Shown: piece by piece, positions 25,424 to 35,561 of the stretch
Position numbering within the stretch: the stretch's first letter is position 1
Layout: each line of letters starts with the position of its first letter
Origin: Oscillospiraceae bacterium
Lineage (GTDB): Bacteria; Bacillota; Clostridia; Oscillospirales; Oscillospiraceae
Direction: 5' to 3'
NCBI GenBank assembly: GCA_017412765.1
Contig: JAFPWN010000046.1
Location: forward strand, 55,704-119,703
Length of the DNA stretch: 64,000 bases
Notes under the pieces: model-generated
Told to the model about the DNA's origin: nothing
Databases searched by the model: none
Seen by the model: the letters and a program-made list of their open reading frames with translations, nothing else
Made by a program: the position numbers and the translations under genes

Positions 25424-26731
25424 TTATATGCCGCGGGAGTTTATATTGGATGTTATATCCTTCAGAGTGCGGTTGAAATCCGGCGACTGGCTGAGAAGCG
25501 CCACGACCTTGTTGAGCGATGAGATGACCGTAGTGTGGTCGCGGTCGAATATCTCGCCTATCTCCTGCTGGGTGCGGCTCGTCAGCGTGCGGAGAAGATA
25601 CATGGCGACCTGGCGGGCGAGGGTCACGTTTTTCGTGCGGCTCTTGCCCTTCAGCTCGCTTACGGGAACGGAGAAGTATTTTGCGGTCTCCTCGATAATA
25701 TCTTCGCTCGTCGGAACGTAGGCGCCCTTGCCCTTGAAGAGCGGGCCGAGGATCTCCTCAATGCTCGAAAGGCTGAGTTCAAGGTCGGGGTCAAGCTCCT
25801 CCTGAGCCTTTATCTTCTTTACCGCGCCCTCGAGCTGGCGGACGTTCGAGGTCATCTTTTCCGCGATGAAGCGCGCGCAGTCGTCCGGAATGTTTATTCC
25901 GAGCTGGCTGCCCTTGTTCTTTACTATCGCCATGCGCGTTTCAAAGTCCGGCGCCTGAATGTCGGCAAGAAGTCCCGATTCAAAGCGGGTCTTGAGTCTG
26001 TCCGCAAGCAGCGTCATTTCAGATGGCGGTCTATCGGATGTGAAAACTATCTGCTTTCCCGCCTCGTGAAGAGTGTTGAAGGTCTGGAAAACCTCCTCCT
26101 CTGTGCTCGCCTTGCCGGCGATTATCTGTATATCGTCGATGAGGAGCACGTCCGCCTTGCGGTATTTTTCGCGGAACTCCATATTTTTACCGGTCTGTAT
26201 GGCGCTTACAAGCTCGTTCATGAAGTCCGCGCCGCGCGCAAGGGCGATGGAATACGCCGGATGACGCCGCCTCAGCTCGTTTTTTATAGCGTAGAGCAGG
26301 TGCGTTTTGCCGAGACCGCTGTCTCCATAAATAAAGAGCGGGTTGTAATTTTTCGTCTGCTCCTCGGCTACCGCCATGCTCGCCGCGTAGGCGAAGCGGT
26401 TTGAGGGGCCGACTACGAAGTTTTTGAAGGAATATGTATGTCCGTCCTCGTCGGGCGTGACCTTCGGGTCTATCGGCTCCGGCTCGACGTCGTAGCTGAT
26501 GACGTAGCGGTAATCCTCGCCGAAAAGCTCGTGCAGAGCGTCCGTCAGGTTCTGTGAAAAGCGCTTTACGATAACGCTCTCGATAAATTCCGAAGGCGCG
26601 TCGATATACAGACAGCTCTCGGTAACGGTGGAAACCTTGCACTCGCGGAACCAGGTATCTATTGCGACGGATGAAATGCTCTTGCCGAGAAGGGTCAGAA
26701 CGGCATTCCAGACATCCTCTTTTGAGTTCAT
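25424..26731 (-). CDS. dnaA: Chromosomal replication initiator DnaA
   Basis: AAA+ initiator that binds DnaA boxes and melts oriC. It has 435 residues. Domain I about 1-75; a short linker; the AAA+ core starts at YSFKNFVVGPSNRFAYAA with Walker A YGDSGLGKTH (136-143) and Walker B VLLIDDIQ; sensor I is FTSDRPP. Domain IV has the signature FDRDHTTVISSLNKV for DnaA-box recognition. The ATG at 26731 is preceded by GAAAGGAGCG, which fixes the start; the open frame upstream is fortuitous. Transcribed from the promoter at 26780-26808. Confidence 0.97.
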   Translation of the reverse strand: MNSKEDVWNAVLTLLGKSISSVAIDTWFRECKVSTVTESCLYIDAPSEFIESVIVKRFSQNLTDALHELFGEDYRYVISYDVEPEPIDPKVTPDEDGHTYSFKNFVVGPSNRFAYAASMAVAEEQTKNYNPLFIYGDSGLGKTHLLYAIKNELRRRHPAYSIALARGADFMNELVSAIQTGKNMEFREKYRKADVLLIDDIQIIAGKASTEEEVFQTFNTLHEAGKQIVFTSDRPPSEMTLLADRLKTRFESGLLADIQAPDFETRMAIVKNKGSQLGINIPDDCARFIAEKMTSNVRQLEGAVKKIKAQEELDPDLELSLSSIEEILGPLFKGKGAYVPTSEDIIEETAKYFSVPVSELKGKSRTKNVTLARQVAMYLLRTLTSRTQQEIGEIFDRDHTTVISSLNKVVALLSQSPDFNRTLKDITSNINSRGI

Positions 26732-26779
26732 ATATTCGCTCCTTTCAGGGATAGGTAAAAACTCGCGCATATTATAGAA

Positions 26780-26808
26780 ATTATACCATAAAAGCGGTGA
26801 TTTATCAA
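26780..26808 (-). promoter_or_regulatory. dnaA promoter
   Basis: On the - strand: -35 TTGATA (26803-26808), 17-bp spacer, -10 TATAAT (26780-26785), about 50 bases before the dnaA start. Confidence 0.85.
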
Positions 26809-26839
26809 GGTAATATACATTAGAAAATACGAAAAAATC

Positions 26840-26868
26840 TTTACACTCAGCGCTATCGGTGGTAATAT
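26840..26868 (+). promoter_or_regulatory. Promoter for yfbR-ACT-UPF0210 genes
   Basis: -35 TTTACA (26840-26845), 17-bp spacer, -10 TAATAT (26863-26868). It diverges from the dnaA promoter within 165 bases. Confidence 0.75.
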
Positions 26869-26896
26869 GAGCGGGAAAAAACATTGAGGTGATATT

Positions 26897-27460
26897 ATGT
26901 ACCCGTTCTATGCGCTGGTATCAAGACTGAAATATATAGACCGCTGGGCGCTCATGCGGAACTCTGAGCGCGAGAACGTCATGGAGCACAGCTACATGGT
27001 CGCCGTTCTCGCCCACGCGCTCGGCGTTATACGGCGCGACGTATTCAAAAAGGACTGCTCGCCTGAGTCGCTCGCCGCCTTCGCGCTCTTTCACGACGCG
27101 CCAGAGATAATAACCGGCGATATGCCGACGCCGGTGAAGTATCACGACGGAAATATGATCTCCGCCTACCGCGAGATCGAGAAGGGCGCGGTTAAAAAGC
27201 TCGTCGGCGCTCTGCCGGAGAGCATGCAGGGAGAGTATTGTAAGCTTTTAGACGGCGAAAAGGAGCTTGTAAAGGCCGCCGACAAGCTCTCGGCGTATAT
27301 AAAATGCCTCGAGGAGCTAAAATGCGGCAATGATGAGTTCAAGTCCGCCTCGGAGAGCACGCTCGGAAAGCTGCGCGCGATGGAGATCCCGGAGATCGAC
27401 TATTTTCTCGATAACTTCATCGGCGCGTTCACAATGTCGCTCGACGAGCTGCAGCTGTGA
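26897..27460 (+). CDS. yfbR: HD-domain 5'-deoxynucleotidase, YfbR-like
   Basis: A 187-residue metal-dependent phosphohydrolase of the YfbR type, which dephosphorylates deoxyribonucleoside 5'-monophosphates. HD-domain residues: MEHSYMVAVLAHALG (first His), FHDAPEIITGDMPTPVKY (the HD pair and following acidic residues) and KAADKLSAYIKCLEE (last Asp). The Arg/Trp start (RLKYIDRWALMRNS) also fits YfbR. It replaces the rpmH-rnpA genes that usually sit upstream of dnaA in Firmicutes. Ribosome site TGAGGTGAT. Confidence 0.9.
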   Translation: MYPFYALVSRLKYIDRWALMRNSERENVMEHSYMVAVLAHALGVIRRDVFKKDCSPESLAAFALFHDAPEIITGDMPTPVKYHDGNMISAYREIEKGAVKKLVGALPESMQGEYCKLLDGEKELVKAADKLSAYIKCLEELKCGNDEFKSASESTLGKLRAMEIPEIDYFLDNFIGAFTMSLDELQL

Positions 27461-27496
27461 GTAATTATCTGAACGAAAACATAAGGAGGAACATAA

Positions 27497-27766
27497 ATGC
27501 GAAGCATAGTTACCGTTATCGGAAAGGACACAGTCGGCATAATCGCCTCGGTCTGCGCGATACTCGCCGCCGAGGGAGTAAATATCCTCGATATAAGCCA
27601 GACTGTTCTGCAGGACTATTTTACGATGATAATGATAGTCGATACGTCGGACTGCAAAATATCCTTCGCCTCGCTTGCGGAAAAGCTGCGCGCGGAGGGC
27701 GAGAAAAAGAGCCTCGATATCCGCATCCAGCGCGAGGATATTTTTGAGGCAATGCACAGGATCTGA
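27497..27766 (+). CDS. ACT-domain protein (UPF0237)
   Basis: An 89-residue stand-alone ACT domain: IVTVIGKDTVGIIASVCAIL, then VNILDISQTVLQDYFTMIMIVD. ACT domains bind small ligands, often amino acids. This family is almost always encoded directly before a UPF0210 protein, as here (9-base gap), so it may be that protein's regulatory subunit. The ligand is unknown. Ribosome site AAGGAGG. Confidence 0.92.
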   Translation: MRSIVTVIGKDTVGIIASVCAILAAEGVNILDISQTVLQDYFTMIMIVDTSDCKISFASLAEKLRAEGEKKSLDIRIQREDIFEAMHRI

Positions 27767-27775
27767 GGTGGAGCT

Positions 27776-29125
27776 ATGATAACCCAATCGGAAATAATGC
27801 AGACGATAGATATGCTCTCGCATCAGCACCTCGACGTGCGCACGATAACGATGGGCATTTCGATACGCGACTGCGCGTCGGACGATCCGAAGATCTGCTG
27901 CGATAAGATATACGATAAGATAACGAGAGCCGCCAAAGATCTCGTCAGGACCGGCGAGGACATAGAGCGCGAATTCGGGATCCCGATAGTCAATAAGCGC
28001 ATTTCCGTGACGCCGGTCGCAATCGCGTGCGAGAGCGCGAGAACGGACGATTTTGCGATTTTTGCCCGCACGCTCGACAGAGCTGCCAAGGACGTCGGAG
28101 TGAACTTTCTCGGCGGCTTCTCGGCGCTTGTACAGAAGGGCTTTACCTCCGGCGACAGAAGGCTCATCGCCTCTATTCCCGAGGCGCTCAGCACGACAGA
28201 CCTCGTCTGCTCGTCGGTCAACGTAGGCTCTACGAGAGCCGGAATAAATATGGACGCCGTCAGGCTCATGGGCGAGACAATAAAAAAAGCCGCCGGAATG
28301 AGCGGCGGAATGGCTTGCGCGAAGCTCGTGGTTTTCTGCAACGCGGTCGAGGACAACCCGTTCATGGCGGGCGCTTTCCACGGCGTCGGCGAGCCGGAGT
28401 GCTGCATAAACGTCGGCGTTTCCGGTCCCGGCGTTGTCTCGAGCGCGCTGAAGGCAGTCAGGGGTCAGCCGCTCAACGTGGTCGCTGAGACGGTCAAAAA
28501 GACGGCTTTCAGAATAACCCGCATGGGCGAGCTTGTCGCGCAGGAGGCGTCAAAGCGCCTCGGCGTGCCGTTCGGTATAGTGGATCTGTCGCTCGCGCCG
28601 ACTCCGGCGATAGGCGATTCCGTCGCGGATATTCTGGAGGAGATGGGGCTTGAGTCTGTAGGCGCGCCCGGAACGACGGCTGCGCTCGCGCTTCTTAACG
28701 ACGCTGTCAAAAAGGGCGGCGTTATGGCATCCTCGAACGTCGGCGGACTGTCCGGCGCGTTCATTCCCGTTTCTGAGGACGCCGGCATGATAAGAGCCGC
28801 GGAGAGCGGCAAGCTGACCATTGAAAAGCTGGAGGCTATGACCTGCGTCTGCTCGGTCGGACTCGATATGATAGCCGTTCCCGGCGACACTACGGCGGCG
28901 CAGATAAGCGGCATAATCGCGGACGAGGCGGCGATAGGCATGGTGAATAATAAGACGACCGCCGTGCGCGTGATCCCCGTTCCGGGCAGGACCGTGGGCG
29001 AAAGAGTGGACTTCGGCGGACTGCTCGGCACCGCGCCGATAATGCCGGTAAACGCCAACTCCCCGGCTGAGTTTATAGAGAGAGCGGGCAGGATACCCGC
29101 GCCGCTGCATAGCCTGAGGAATTAG
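27776..29125 (+). CDS. UPF0210 (DUF711) family protein
   Basis: A 449-residue cytoplasmic protein of the UPF0210/PFL-like family, of unproven function. It begins [19 protein letters not shown], with [12 protein letters not shown] close behind, has [16 protein letters not shown] and GVSGPGVV in the middle and ends with [12 protein letters not shown]. Structures of relatives resemble glycyl-radical-type barrels without the radical Gly loop being obvious; I see no radical-Gly motif here. It forms a conserved pair with the preceding ACT protein. AGGTGG ribosome site. Confidence 0.92.
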   Translation: MITQSEIMQTIDMLSHQHLDVRTITMGISIRDCASDDPKICCDKIYDKITRAAKDLVRTGEDIEREFGIPIVNKRISVTPVAIACESARTDDFAIFARTLDRAAKDVGVNFLGGFSALVQKGFTSGDRRLIASIPEALSTTDLVCSSVNVGSTRAGINMDAVRLMGETIKKAAGMSGGMACAKLVVFCNAVEDNPFMAGAFHGVGEPECCINVGVSGPGVVSSALKAVRGQPLNVVAETVKKTAFRITRMGELVAQEASKRLGVPFGIVDLSLAPTPAIGDSVADILEEMGLESVGAPGTTAALALLNDAVKKGGVMASSNVGGLSGAFIPVSEDAGMIRAAESGKLTIEKLEAMTCVCSVGLDMIAVPGDTTAAQISGIIADEAAIGMVNNKTTAVRVIPVPGRTVGERVDFGGLLGTAPIMPVNANSPAEFIERAGRIPAPLHSLRN

Positions 29126-29487
29126 TTTTTCAGGGCGGCGCATTGCCGCCCTGCTTCTTTGTTCATTCTCTCTCTTTCTCGCAAGAAAGAGAGAGAACAG
29201 AACCAAGAGAGAGATAAGAGGCTTTTGGCGGTGACCGAGGGACATGGAAGCGCCGATTTGCGTGGTGTCCTTCGTCTGATACGCGAAGCGTCTACCCCGC
29301 TTAGCCGCTTACTGCATTCTAAATTTCGCTGCATACTTCTACATATCCCACCACGCTTTGCGGCAGTAACGAGGAGAAAGAGAGAAAATGAACACCCACG
29401 GCAGGTTGGTCAACCGCGGCATAAAAACTTGACGAGTATAAAATTATCCCCAAAGTCAGCAGACTTTGGGGAAAACTTTTTAATATC
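29126..29487. repeat. Alpha repeat plus thrS terminator region
   Basis: 29160-29370 is an alpha repeat in - orientation (GTTCATTCTCTCTC, hairpin TTTCTCGCAAGAAA, CCACCACGCTTTGCGG). 29380-29447 (GAAAATGAACACC, GGTTGGTCAACCGCGGCATA) is repeated at 40405-40467 before the typA terminator, so the repeat reaches into the terminator region. The terminator at 29440-29471 follows. No gene. Confidence 0.8.
29440..29471 (-). terminator. thrS terminator
   Basis: On the - strand CCCCAAAGTC-tgct-GACTTTGGGG followed by ATAATTTTA. A close copy of the stem ends typA. Confidence 0.85.
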
Positions 29488-31269
29488 TTACTCGCCGATG
29501 GTCAGCTCACGGGACTTGGTCTTTACCTCGTTCATAAGCCTTGCGATGAACTCGTCCTTCGGGAGATTGACGGTCTTGCCGGCGCGGTTGCGGACGCTTA
29601 CCTCGCCCGCCTCGGCTTCCTTGTCGCCGATAACGAGCATATAAGGCACCTTCTGACTCTGAGCCTCGCGGATCTTGTAGCCGATCTTCTCGTTTCTGAG
29701 GTCCGCCTCGGCGCGAAGTCCGAGCGCGTTAAGCTCAGAGGCGATGGAATCCGCAAACTCGTTCGTTCTGTCGGTGATGGTCAGCACCTTGACCTGAACG
29801 GGCGCGAGCCACGTCGGGAACTGGCCCATCGTCTCCTCGATGAGATACGCCATAAACCTGTCGAGCGAGCCGAGGATCGCGCGGTGCAGAACGACGGGGG
29901 TCTTCTCAACGCCGTCGCGGTCGATATACTTGAGGTCGAACTTTGCCGGCAGGCAGAAGTCGAGCTGGCAGGTCGAGAGGGTGTACTCCGCGCCGACGGC
30001 GGGCTTTACGTTGACGTCGAGCTTCGGGCCGTAGAACGCCGCCTCGCCTATCTCCTCGGTAAACTCGATGCCGAGCTCGATAAGCACCTCGCGGAGCGCC
30101 GCCTCGGCGGTGTTCCACATCTCGTCGTCCTGGTGATACTTCTTCTTATCCGCGGGATCGCGCAGCGAGAGCACGCAGCGGTAATCGGTGATGCCGAAAT
30201 CCTTGTAGGTGTCGAAAATGAGGTCGCAGACCTTGGAAACCTCGTCCTTTATCTGCTCGGGAGTTACGAACAGGTGCGCGTCGTTCTGGCAGAAGTGGCG
30301 GCCGCGCTCGATGCCCTTGAGCGTGCCGGAGGCCTCGTAGCGGAAGTCGTGGGCGATCTCGCCGATGCGCACGGGCAGATTGCGGTAGGAGTGCGGCTGC
30401 GCGGCGTAGATGCGCATGTGGTGCGGGCAGTTCATCGGGCGGAGAACGTAGGTCTCCTCGTCAACCTCCATCGCGGGGAACATATTGTCCTTGTAGTGCT
30501 CCCAGTGACCCGAGGTCTTGTAGAGATCGACCGTGCCGACGCAGGGGGTCATGACGTGCTGATAGCCGAGCAGGCGCTCCTTCTCGCGGATATAGTTCTC
30601 GAGCTGCTGCCAGACGGCGTAGCCCTTCGGAAGGAACATCGGAAGTCCGCGGCCGACGAGGTCGTCGGTCATGAAGAGCTGCATCTCCCTGCCGATCCTG
30701 CGGTGGTCGCGCAGCTTTGCCTCCTCGAGCTTCTGAAGGTAGGCGTCGGTCTCCTCCTTCTTCGGGAAGGCGATGCCGTAAATACGCTGGAGAGATTCTC
30801 TCGAGGCGTCGCCGCGCCAGTAGGAGGCGTTGCAGGCGAGGAGCTTAATTGCGTTGCCCTTTACCCTGCCGGTGGAGTCGAGGTGCGGGCCGGCGCAGAG
30901 GTCGGTGAACTCGCCCTGCTTGTAGAAGCTGATAGTTTCGCCCTCGGGCAGGTCGTTTATAAGCTCGACCTTGAATGGCTCGTCACGCATAAGCTCGAGA
31001 GCCTCGGCGCGCGGAAGCTCAAAGCGCTCGATTTTGAGCTTTTCCTTGCAGATCTTGCGCATCTCGCCCTCGATCTTCTCCATATCCTCGGGAGTGAAGG
31101 CGAAAGGCGCGAATATATCGTAGTACCAGCCCTCGTCGATGGCGGGGCCGATGGCGAGCTTTACCTCCGGCCAGAGGCGCTTTATCGCCTGAGCCATGAT
31201 GTGGCTGCAGGAGTGCCAGTAGCGGTGGCGGTACTCGGGATTTTCAAAGCTGAATTCAAAATCGTCCAT
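29488..31269 (-). CDS. thrS: Threonyl-tRNA synthetase lacking the TGS domain
   Basis: Class II enzyme that charges tRNA-Thr. It has 593 residues against about 640 usually: the protein opens at the editing domain (RHRYWHSCSHIMAQAIKRLWP, the HxxxH of editing), with no N-terminal TGS ubiquitin-like domain. The second editing motif is DLCAGPHLDSTG. Catalytic core: motif 2 FRYEASGTLKGIERGRHFCQ, zinc Cys in RPMNCPHHM, motif 3 VVLHRAILGSLDRFMAYLIEE. The C-terminal anticodon domain begins LAPVQVKVLTITDR. The ATG at 31269 has GGAGG about 10 bases upstream. I see no T-box leader. Confidence 0.95.
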   Translation of the reverse strand: MDDFEFSFENPEYRHRYWHSCSHIMAQAIKRLWPEVKLAIGPAIDEGWYYDIFAPFAFTPEDMEKIEGEMRKICKEKLKIERFELPRAEALELMRDEPFKVELINDLPEGETISFYKQGEFTDLCAGPHLDSTGRVKGNAIKLLACNASYWRGDASRESLQRIYGIAFPKKEETDAYLQKLEEAKLRDHRRIGREMQLFMTDDLVGRGLPMFLPKGYAVWQQLENYIREKERLLGYQHVMTPCVGTVDLYKTSGHWEHYKDNMFPAMEVDEETYVLRPMNCPHHMRIYAAQPHSYRNLPVRIGEIAHDFRYEASGTLKGIERGRHFCQNDAHLFVTPEQIKDEVSKVCDLIFDTYKDFGITDYRCVLSLRDPADKKKYHQDDEMWNTAEAALREVLIELGIEFTEEIGEAAFYGPKLDVNVKPAVGAEYTLSTCQLDFCLPAKFDLKYIDRDGVEKTPVVLHRAILGSLDRFMAYLIEETMGQFPTWLAPVQVKVLTITDRTNEFADSIASELNALGLRAEADLRNEKIGYKIREAQSQKVPYMLVIGDKEAEAGEVSVRNRAGKTVNLPKDEFIARLMNEVKTKSRELTIGE

Positions 31270-31309
31270 ATTGTGAAACCTCCATAGGGCGTTTAATTTC
31301 GTAAAGTAC

Positions 31310-31338
31310 AGAATAGCATAATTTTTTATTGTTGTAAA
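31310..31338 (-). promoter_or_regulatory. thrS promoter
   Basis: On the - strand: -35 TTTACA (31333-31338), 17-bp spacer, -10 TATTCT (31310-31315). Leader of about 40 bases, too short for a T-box. Confidence 0.7.
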
Positions 31339-31364
31339 GTGTTTTATAGTGGCAATTTACCGTC

Positions 31365-31490
31365 GCAATTATAGTGGCAATATACCGGCGCAAAGCGCGG
31401 TGGGGTATGTAGAAGCAGGTATTTAGATTTAGTACGCAGTAAGCGGCTAAGCTCCCTGTTTCGGCTTTTGCCGAAATGGGGAGGGGTATT
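31365..31490. repeat. Partial alpha repeat
   Basis: Contains GCGCAAAGCGCGGTGGGGTATGTAGAAGCAGG-type sequence and TACGCAGTAAGCGGCTAAGC, the first half of alpha in + orientation, then a CGGCTTTTGCCG hairpin. The oligopyrimidine end is missing. Upstream, GTGGCAATTTACC and GTGGCAATATACC are a short direct repeat. Confidence 0.7.
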
Positions 31491-31512
31491 TCCCATCCAC
31501 CGCACCTGCAAA

Positions 31513-32235
31513 TCAAAACAATCCGCGGATCGCGATCAAGCCCATCGTGACGCCGTACAGCACCGGCTGATGGATAACGTAGACTATGAGCGCCCTTTTG
31601 CCGAGCCAGCTGAGCGCCGGAACTCCGCGCCACTCGTAAAACCAGCCGGGAAAGCGCCTCTCCGCGATATAGTACCCTACTCCGGCGCCGGCGAGGAACA
31701 CGAACGCCCACGGGAAGAGCGGAAACCAGTCGGAGGACGAAAAGCCCGGGTAAGTCCAGCCGAACGGAAAGAGAAAATGCGCCGCCTCACCGACGTCTAT
31801 TCTGAGCAGAAAAACGCTGATAATCCCCAGGATCGCGTAGATCACCGGCTGAAAAGGGTGCGGAATGAGGCTGTCGAGCGCCTTGCCGCACGCGCCGTAA
31901 AAGAGCATGCAAACGCCGAGAAGATGCAGCACGCCGAAGCGGATCGGCATATCCATAACGGTCGTCACAACGGTCATTACCATCGCGATCCCGAAGCAGA
32001 TAGCGCCGCGCTTCAGATTGGAGCGCGAAAAGCGGCTCGAAACGCCGGCGAGGAAGATGAACGACCCGGCGAAAACATAGTGCAGAAAGTCGAAAACCGG
32101 ATTTGTGAAAAGCCACCACGGCGCGCCCGCGAAGGCGCACAGATCGTAGAAAAAGTGGTGGATGACCATGAGGAAAACGGCGAGGCCGCGCCAAGTGTCG
32201 ATAAGCTCTATGCGAGAGCGCTTCGTATCAGACAT
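31513..32235 (-). CDS. DUF1624 (HGSNAT-like) membrane protein
   Basis: A 240-residue membrane protein with about seven hydrophobic spans. The N terminus RIELIDTWRGLAVFLMVIHHFFYDL is the diagnostic DUF1624 / heparan-alpha-glucosaminide acetyltransferase catalytic motif (R-G-x-A, His-rich). These proteins are thought to acylate extracytoplasmic sugars across the membrane. Later spans include GVLHLLGVCMLFYG and ALIVYVIHQPVLYG, as in acyltransferases. It overlaps the ychF stop by 8 bases. Substrate unknown. Confidence 0.85.
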   Translation of the reverse strand: MSDTKRSRIELIDTWRGLAVFLMVIHHFFYDLCAFAGAPWWLFTNPVFDFLHYVFAGSFIFLAGVSSRFSRSNLKRGAICFGIAMVMTVVTTVMDMPIRFGVLHLLGVCMLFYGACGKALDSLIPHPFQPVIYAILGIISVFLLRIDVGEAAHFLFPFGWTYPGFSSSDWFPLFPWAFVFLAGAGVGYYIAERRFPGWFYEWRGVPALSWLGKRALIVYVIHQPVLYGVTMGLIAIRGLF

Positions 32236-33322
32236 TGAAGCGGAAGAGGGTCACGTCGCCGTCCTGCATAACGTACTCCTTGCCCTCGGAGCGGACAAGT
32301 CCCTTCTCCTTCGCGGCGACCATTGTGCCGCACGCCTTGAGATCGTCAAAGGCGACGATCTCCGCGCGGATGAAGCCGCGCTCAAAGTCGGAGTGGATCT
32401 TTCCGGCAGCCTGCGGAGCCTTGGTGCCCTTGCGGATAGTCCACGCGCGGCACTCGTCCGCGCCGGCGGTGAGGAACGAGATAAGCCCGAGGAGCGAGTA
32501 GGAGCATTTTACAAGCCTGTCGAGGCCCGATTCCTCAAGCCCGAGCTCCTCGAGGAACATCGCCTTGTCCTCGTCGGAAAGCTCGGTCAGCTCCTGCTCT
32601 GTCTTGGCGCATATCGGCAGCACCTCGGCGCCCTCGGCTTCAGCGCGCTCGAGCACCGCCTGATAGTACTTGTTGCCGCCGAGGTCGGCTATTCCGCCCT
32701 CGTCGGTGTTCGCGGCGTAGATAACGGGCTTGAGGGTGAGAAGGTCGCTCGTCGCTATAAGCTCGAGATCGTCCTCGTCCGCCTCGAAGCTGCGGGCGGG
32801 TCTGCCCTCGTCAAGGTGCGCTTTCAGCGCCTCAAAGACCTCGACCTCGTGGCGCATCTTCTTGTCGCCGGATTTTGCCGCCTTCGAAGCCTTGTCGATG
32901 CGGCGGTCAACCATCTCCATGTCCGCCATGATAAGCTCGAGGTCGATTATATCGATGTCGCGGATGGGGTCGGTGCTGCCCTCGACGTGGATGACGTTCT
33001 CATCGTCAAAGCAGCGCACGACGTGAACTATCGCGTCAGTGCGGCGGATGTTCTCGAGGAACTTGTTGCCGAGACCCTCGCCCTTACTTGCGCCCTTGAC
33101 AAGACCGGCGATGTCGACAAATTCGATGACAGCCGGCGTTTTTTTCTTCGGCTGATAGAAGTCCGCGAGCCAGTCAAGACGCGAGTCCGGCACGCTCACG
33201 ACGCCGACGTTCGGCTCAATCGTGCAGAACGGGTAGTTGGCGCTCTCCGCGCCGGCGTTGGTGATAGCGTTAAAAAGCGTGGACTTGCCGACGTTCGGCA
33301 GCCCTACGATACCGAGTTTCAT
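32228..33322 (-). CDS. ychF: Redox-regulated ATPase YchF (Obg-like)
   Basis: A P-loop protein of the Obg family that prefers ATP over GTP and binds ribosomes. It has 364 residues. Seen: [19 protein letters not shown] at the start, G2/G3 region [23 protein letters not shown], the NTDE variant of the NKxD site (ANTDE), a coiled-coil and the C-terminal TGS domain with [22 protein letters not shown]. The ATG at 33322 with GGAG upstream is preferred to 33349. Confidence 0.96.
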   Translation of the reverse strand: MKLGIVGLPNVGKSTLFNAITNAGAESANYPFCTIEPNVGVVSVPDSRLDWLADFYQPKKKTPAVIEFVDIAGLVKGASKGEGLGNKFLENIRRTDAIVHVVRCFDDENVIHVEGSTDPIRDIDIIDLELIMADMEMVDRRIDKASKAAKSGDKKMRHEVEVFEALKAHLDEGRPARSFEADEDDLELIATSDLLTLKPVIYAANTDEGGIADLGGNKYYQAVLERAEAEGAEVLPICAKTEQELTELSDEDKAMFLEELGLEESGLDRLVKCSYSLLGLISFLTAGADECRAWTIRKGTKAPQAAGKIHSDFERGFIRAEIVAFDDLKACGTMVAAKEKGLVRSEGKEYVMQDGDVTLFRFNV

Positions 33323-33397
33323 AATACGATGCTCCTTTGAAGTGTTCAATCATACCATTATAGCACACAAAAGCACCGTTCACAATAGATTTCGGAC

Positions 33398-33426
33398 AAA
33401 AAAAGAGCCGCGCCATAAGACGCGGC
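33398..33426 (-). terminator. Terminator of the Lys-rich protein gene
   Basis: On the - strand GCCGCG-tcttatgg-CGCGGC then TCTTTTTTTG. Confidence 0.8.
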
Positions 33427-33442
33427 CTGACTTTTTCACTTC

Positions 33443-33913
33443 TCAGAAGCTTACCTTGCCCTCGACGCCGTTTACGACGTAATAGGCGGTGTGCTCCTCG
33501 GGCTTGACGTAGAGGTCTACGGTCTTGACGGCATCCTTGTTCGACGCCTTGTAGTCCTCAACAGCGGCCTTGACGAGATCGGCGGTGCTGACCTGGGCGC
33601 CCATGAACTGAACGTAAACGTTCTCCTTGACGGCGACCTTCTTCTCGGCTGCCTTCTTCTCAACAGCCTTCTTGGTCTCAGCGACCTTCTTCTCGACGGT
33701 CTTCTTGGTCTCGGCGGCTGCCTTCTTGGTCTCGGCAACAGCCTTGTCAGCTGCCTTCTTGGTCTCGGCAGCGACCTTCTCAACGGCCTTCTTGGTCTCT
33801 TCGACCTTCTTCTCAGCGGTCTTCTTTACTTCCTTCGCCGCGGTCTCAACCTTAGCGGCGGTCTCCTTAACGACGTCTTTAGTCTCAGGAGCAGTCTTCT
33901 TGGTTTCAGCCAT
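33443..33913 (-). CDS. Lys/Ala/Glu-rich protein with DUF6465-like C terminus
   Basis: A 156-residue protein. Residues about 1-95 are a low-complexity helix built from AETKKA/VEKK repeats, recalling histone H1-like or AlgP-like tails. Residues about 97-156 form a globular end (VYVQFMGAQVSTADLVKAAVEDY...LYVKPEEHTAYYVVNG) that I recognise as the small domain called DUF6465 in clostridia; this naming is from memory. Function unknown; a nucleic-acid-binding or scaffold role is guesswork. It has its own promoter and terminator, consistent with high expression. Confidence 0.8.
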   Translation of the reverse strand: MAETKKTAPETKDVVKETAAKVETAAKEVKKTAEKKVEETKKAVEKVAAETKKAADKAVAETKKAAAETKKTVEKKVAETKKAVEKKAAEKKVAVKENVYVQFMGAQVSTADLVKAAVEDYKASNKDAVKTVDLYVKPEEHTAYYVVNGVEGKVSF

Positions 33914-33971
33914 GATTGTTTCTCCTTTTAATAATTATATTTATTGGGCAGTTTGTTTTTCTGCATAATCT

Positions 33972-33999
33972 ATTATAGACCTATTTTTACCAAAATCAA
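33972..33999 (-). promoter_or_regulatory. Promoter of the Lys-rich protein gene
   Basis: On the - strand: -35 TTGATT (33994-33999), 16-bp spacer, -10 TATAAT (33972-33977). Confidence 0.75.
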
Positions 34000-34096
34000 T
34001 GTACTTTTATACGAAAAAATCACAAAAAATCAAAGGTTTTAAGGATTATTTGTACATAAATTTTCTGACGCTGCACATTTTATAGTCAAAATGTAC

Positions 34097-34133
34097 AAAA
34101 AAAACGCACCCCCCGGAAAAATACCGGAGGGTG
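34097..34133 (-). terminator. eno terminator
   Basis: On the - strand CACCCTCCGG-tattttt-CCGGGGGGTG (one mismatch) then CGTTTTTTTTG. Confidence 0.9.
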
Positions 34134-34153
34134 GTAATTTTAATTATTCAAGG

Positions 34154-35521
<1,368 letters not shown>

Positions 35522-35561
35522 TTATTTCTACTGAAACGCGGAATAAAAGCGCACGCGATGA

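Noticed and set aside
31270..31512. T-box leader before thrS
   Set aside because: No conserved T-box bulge or terminator/antiterminator pair; the promoter leaves only a short leader.
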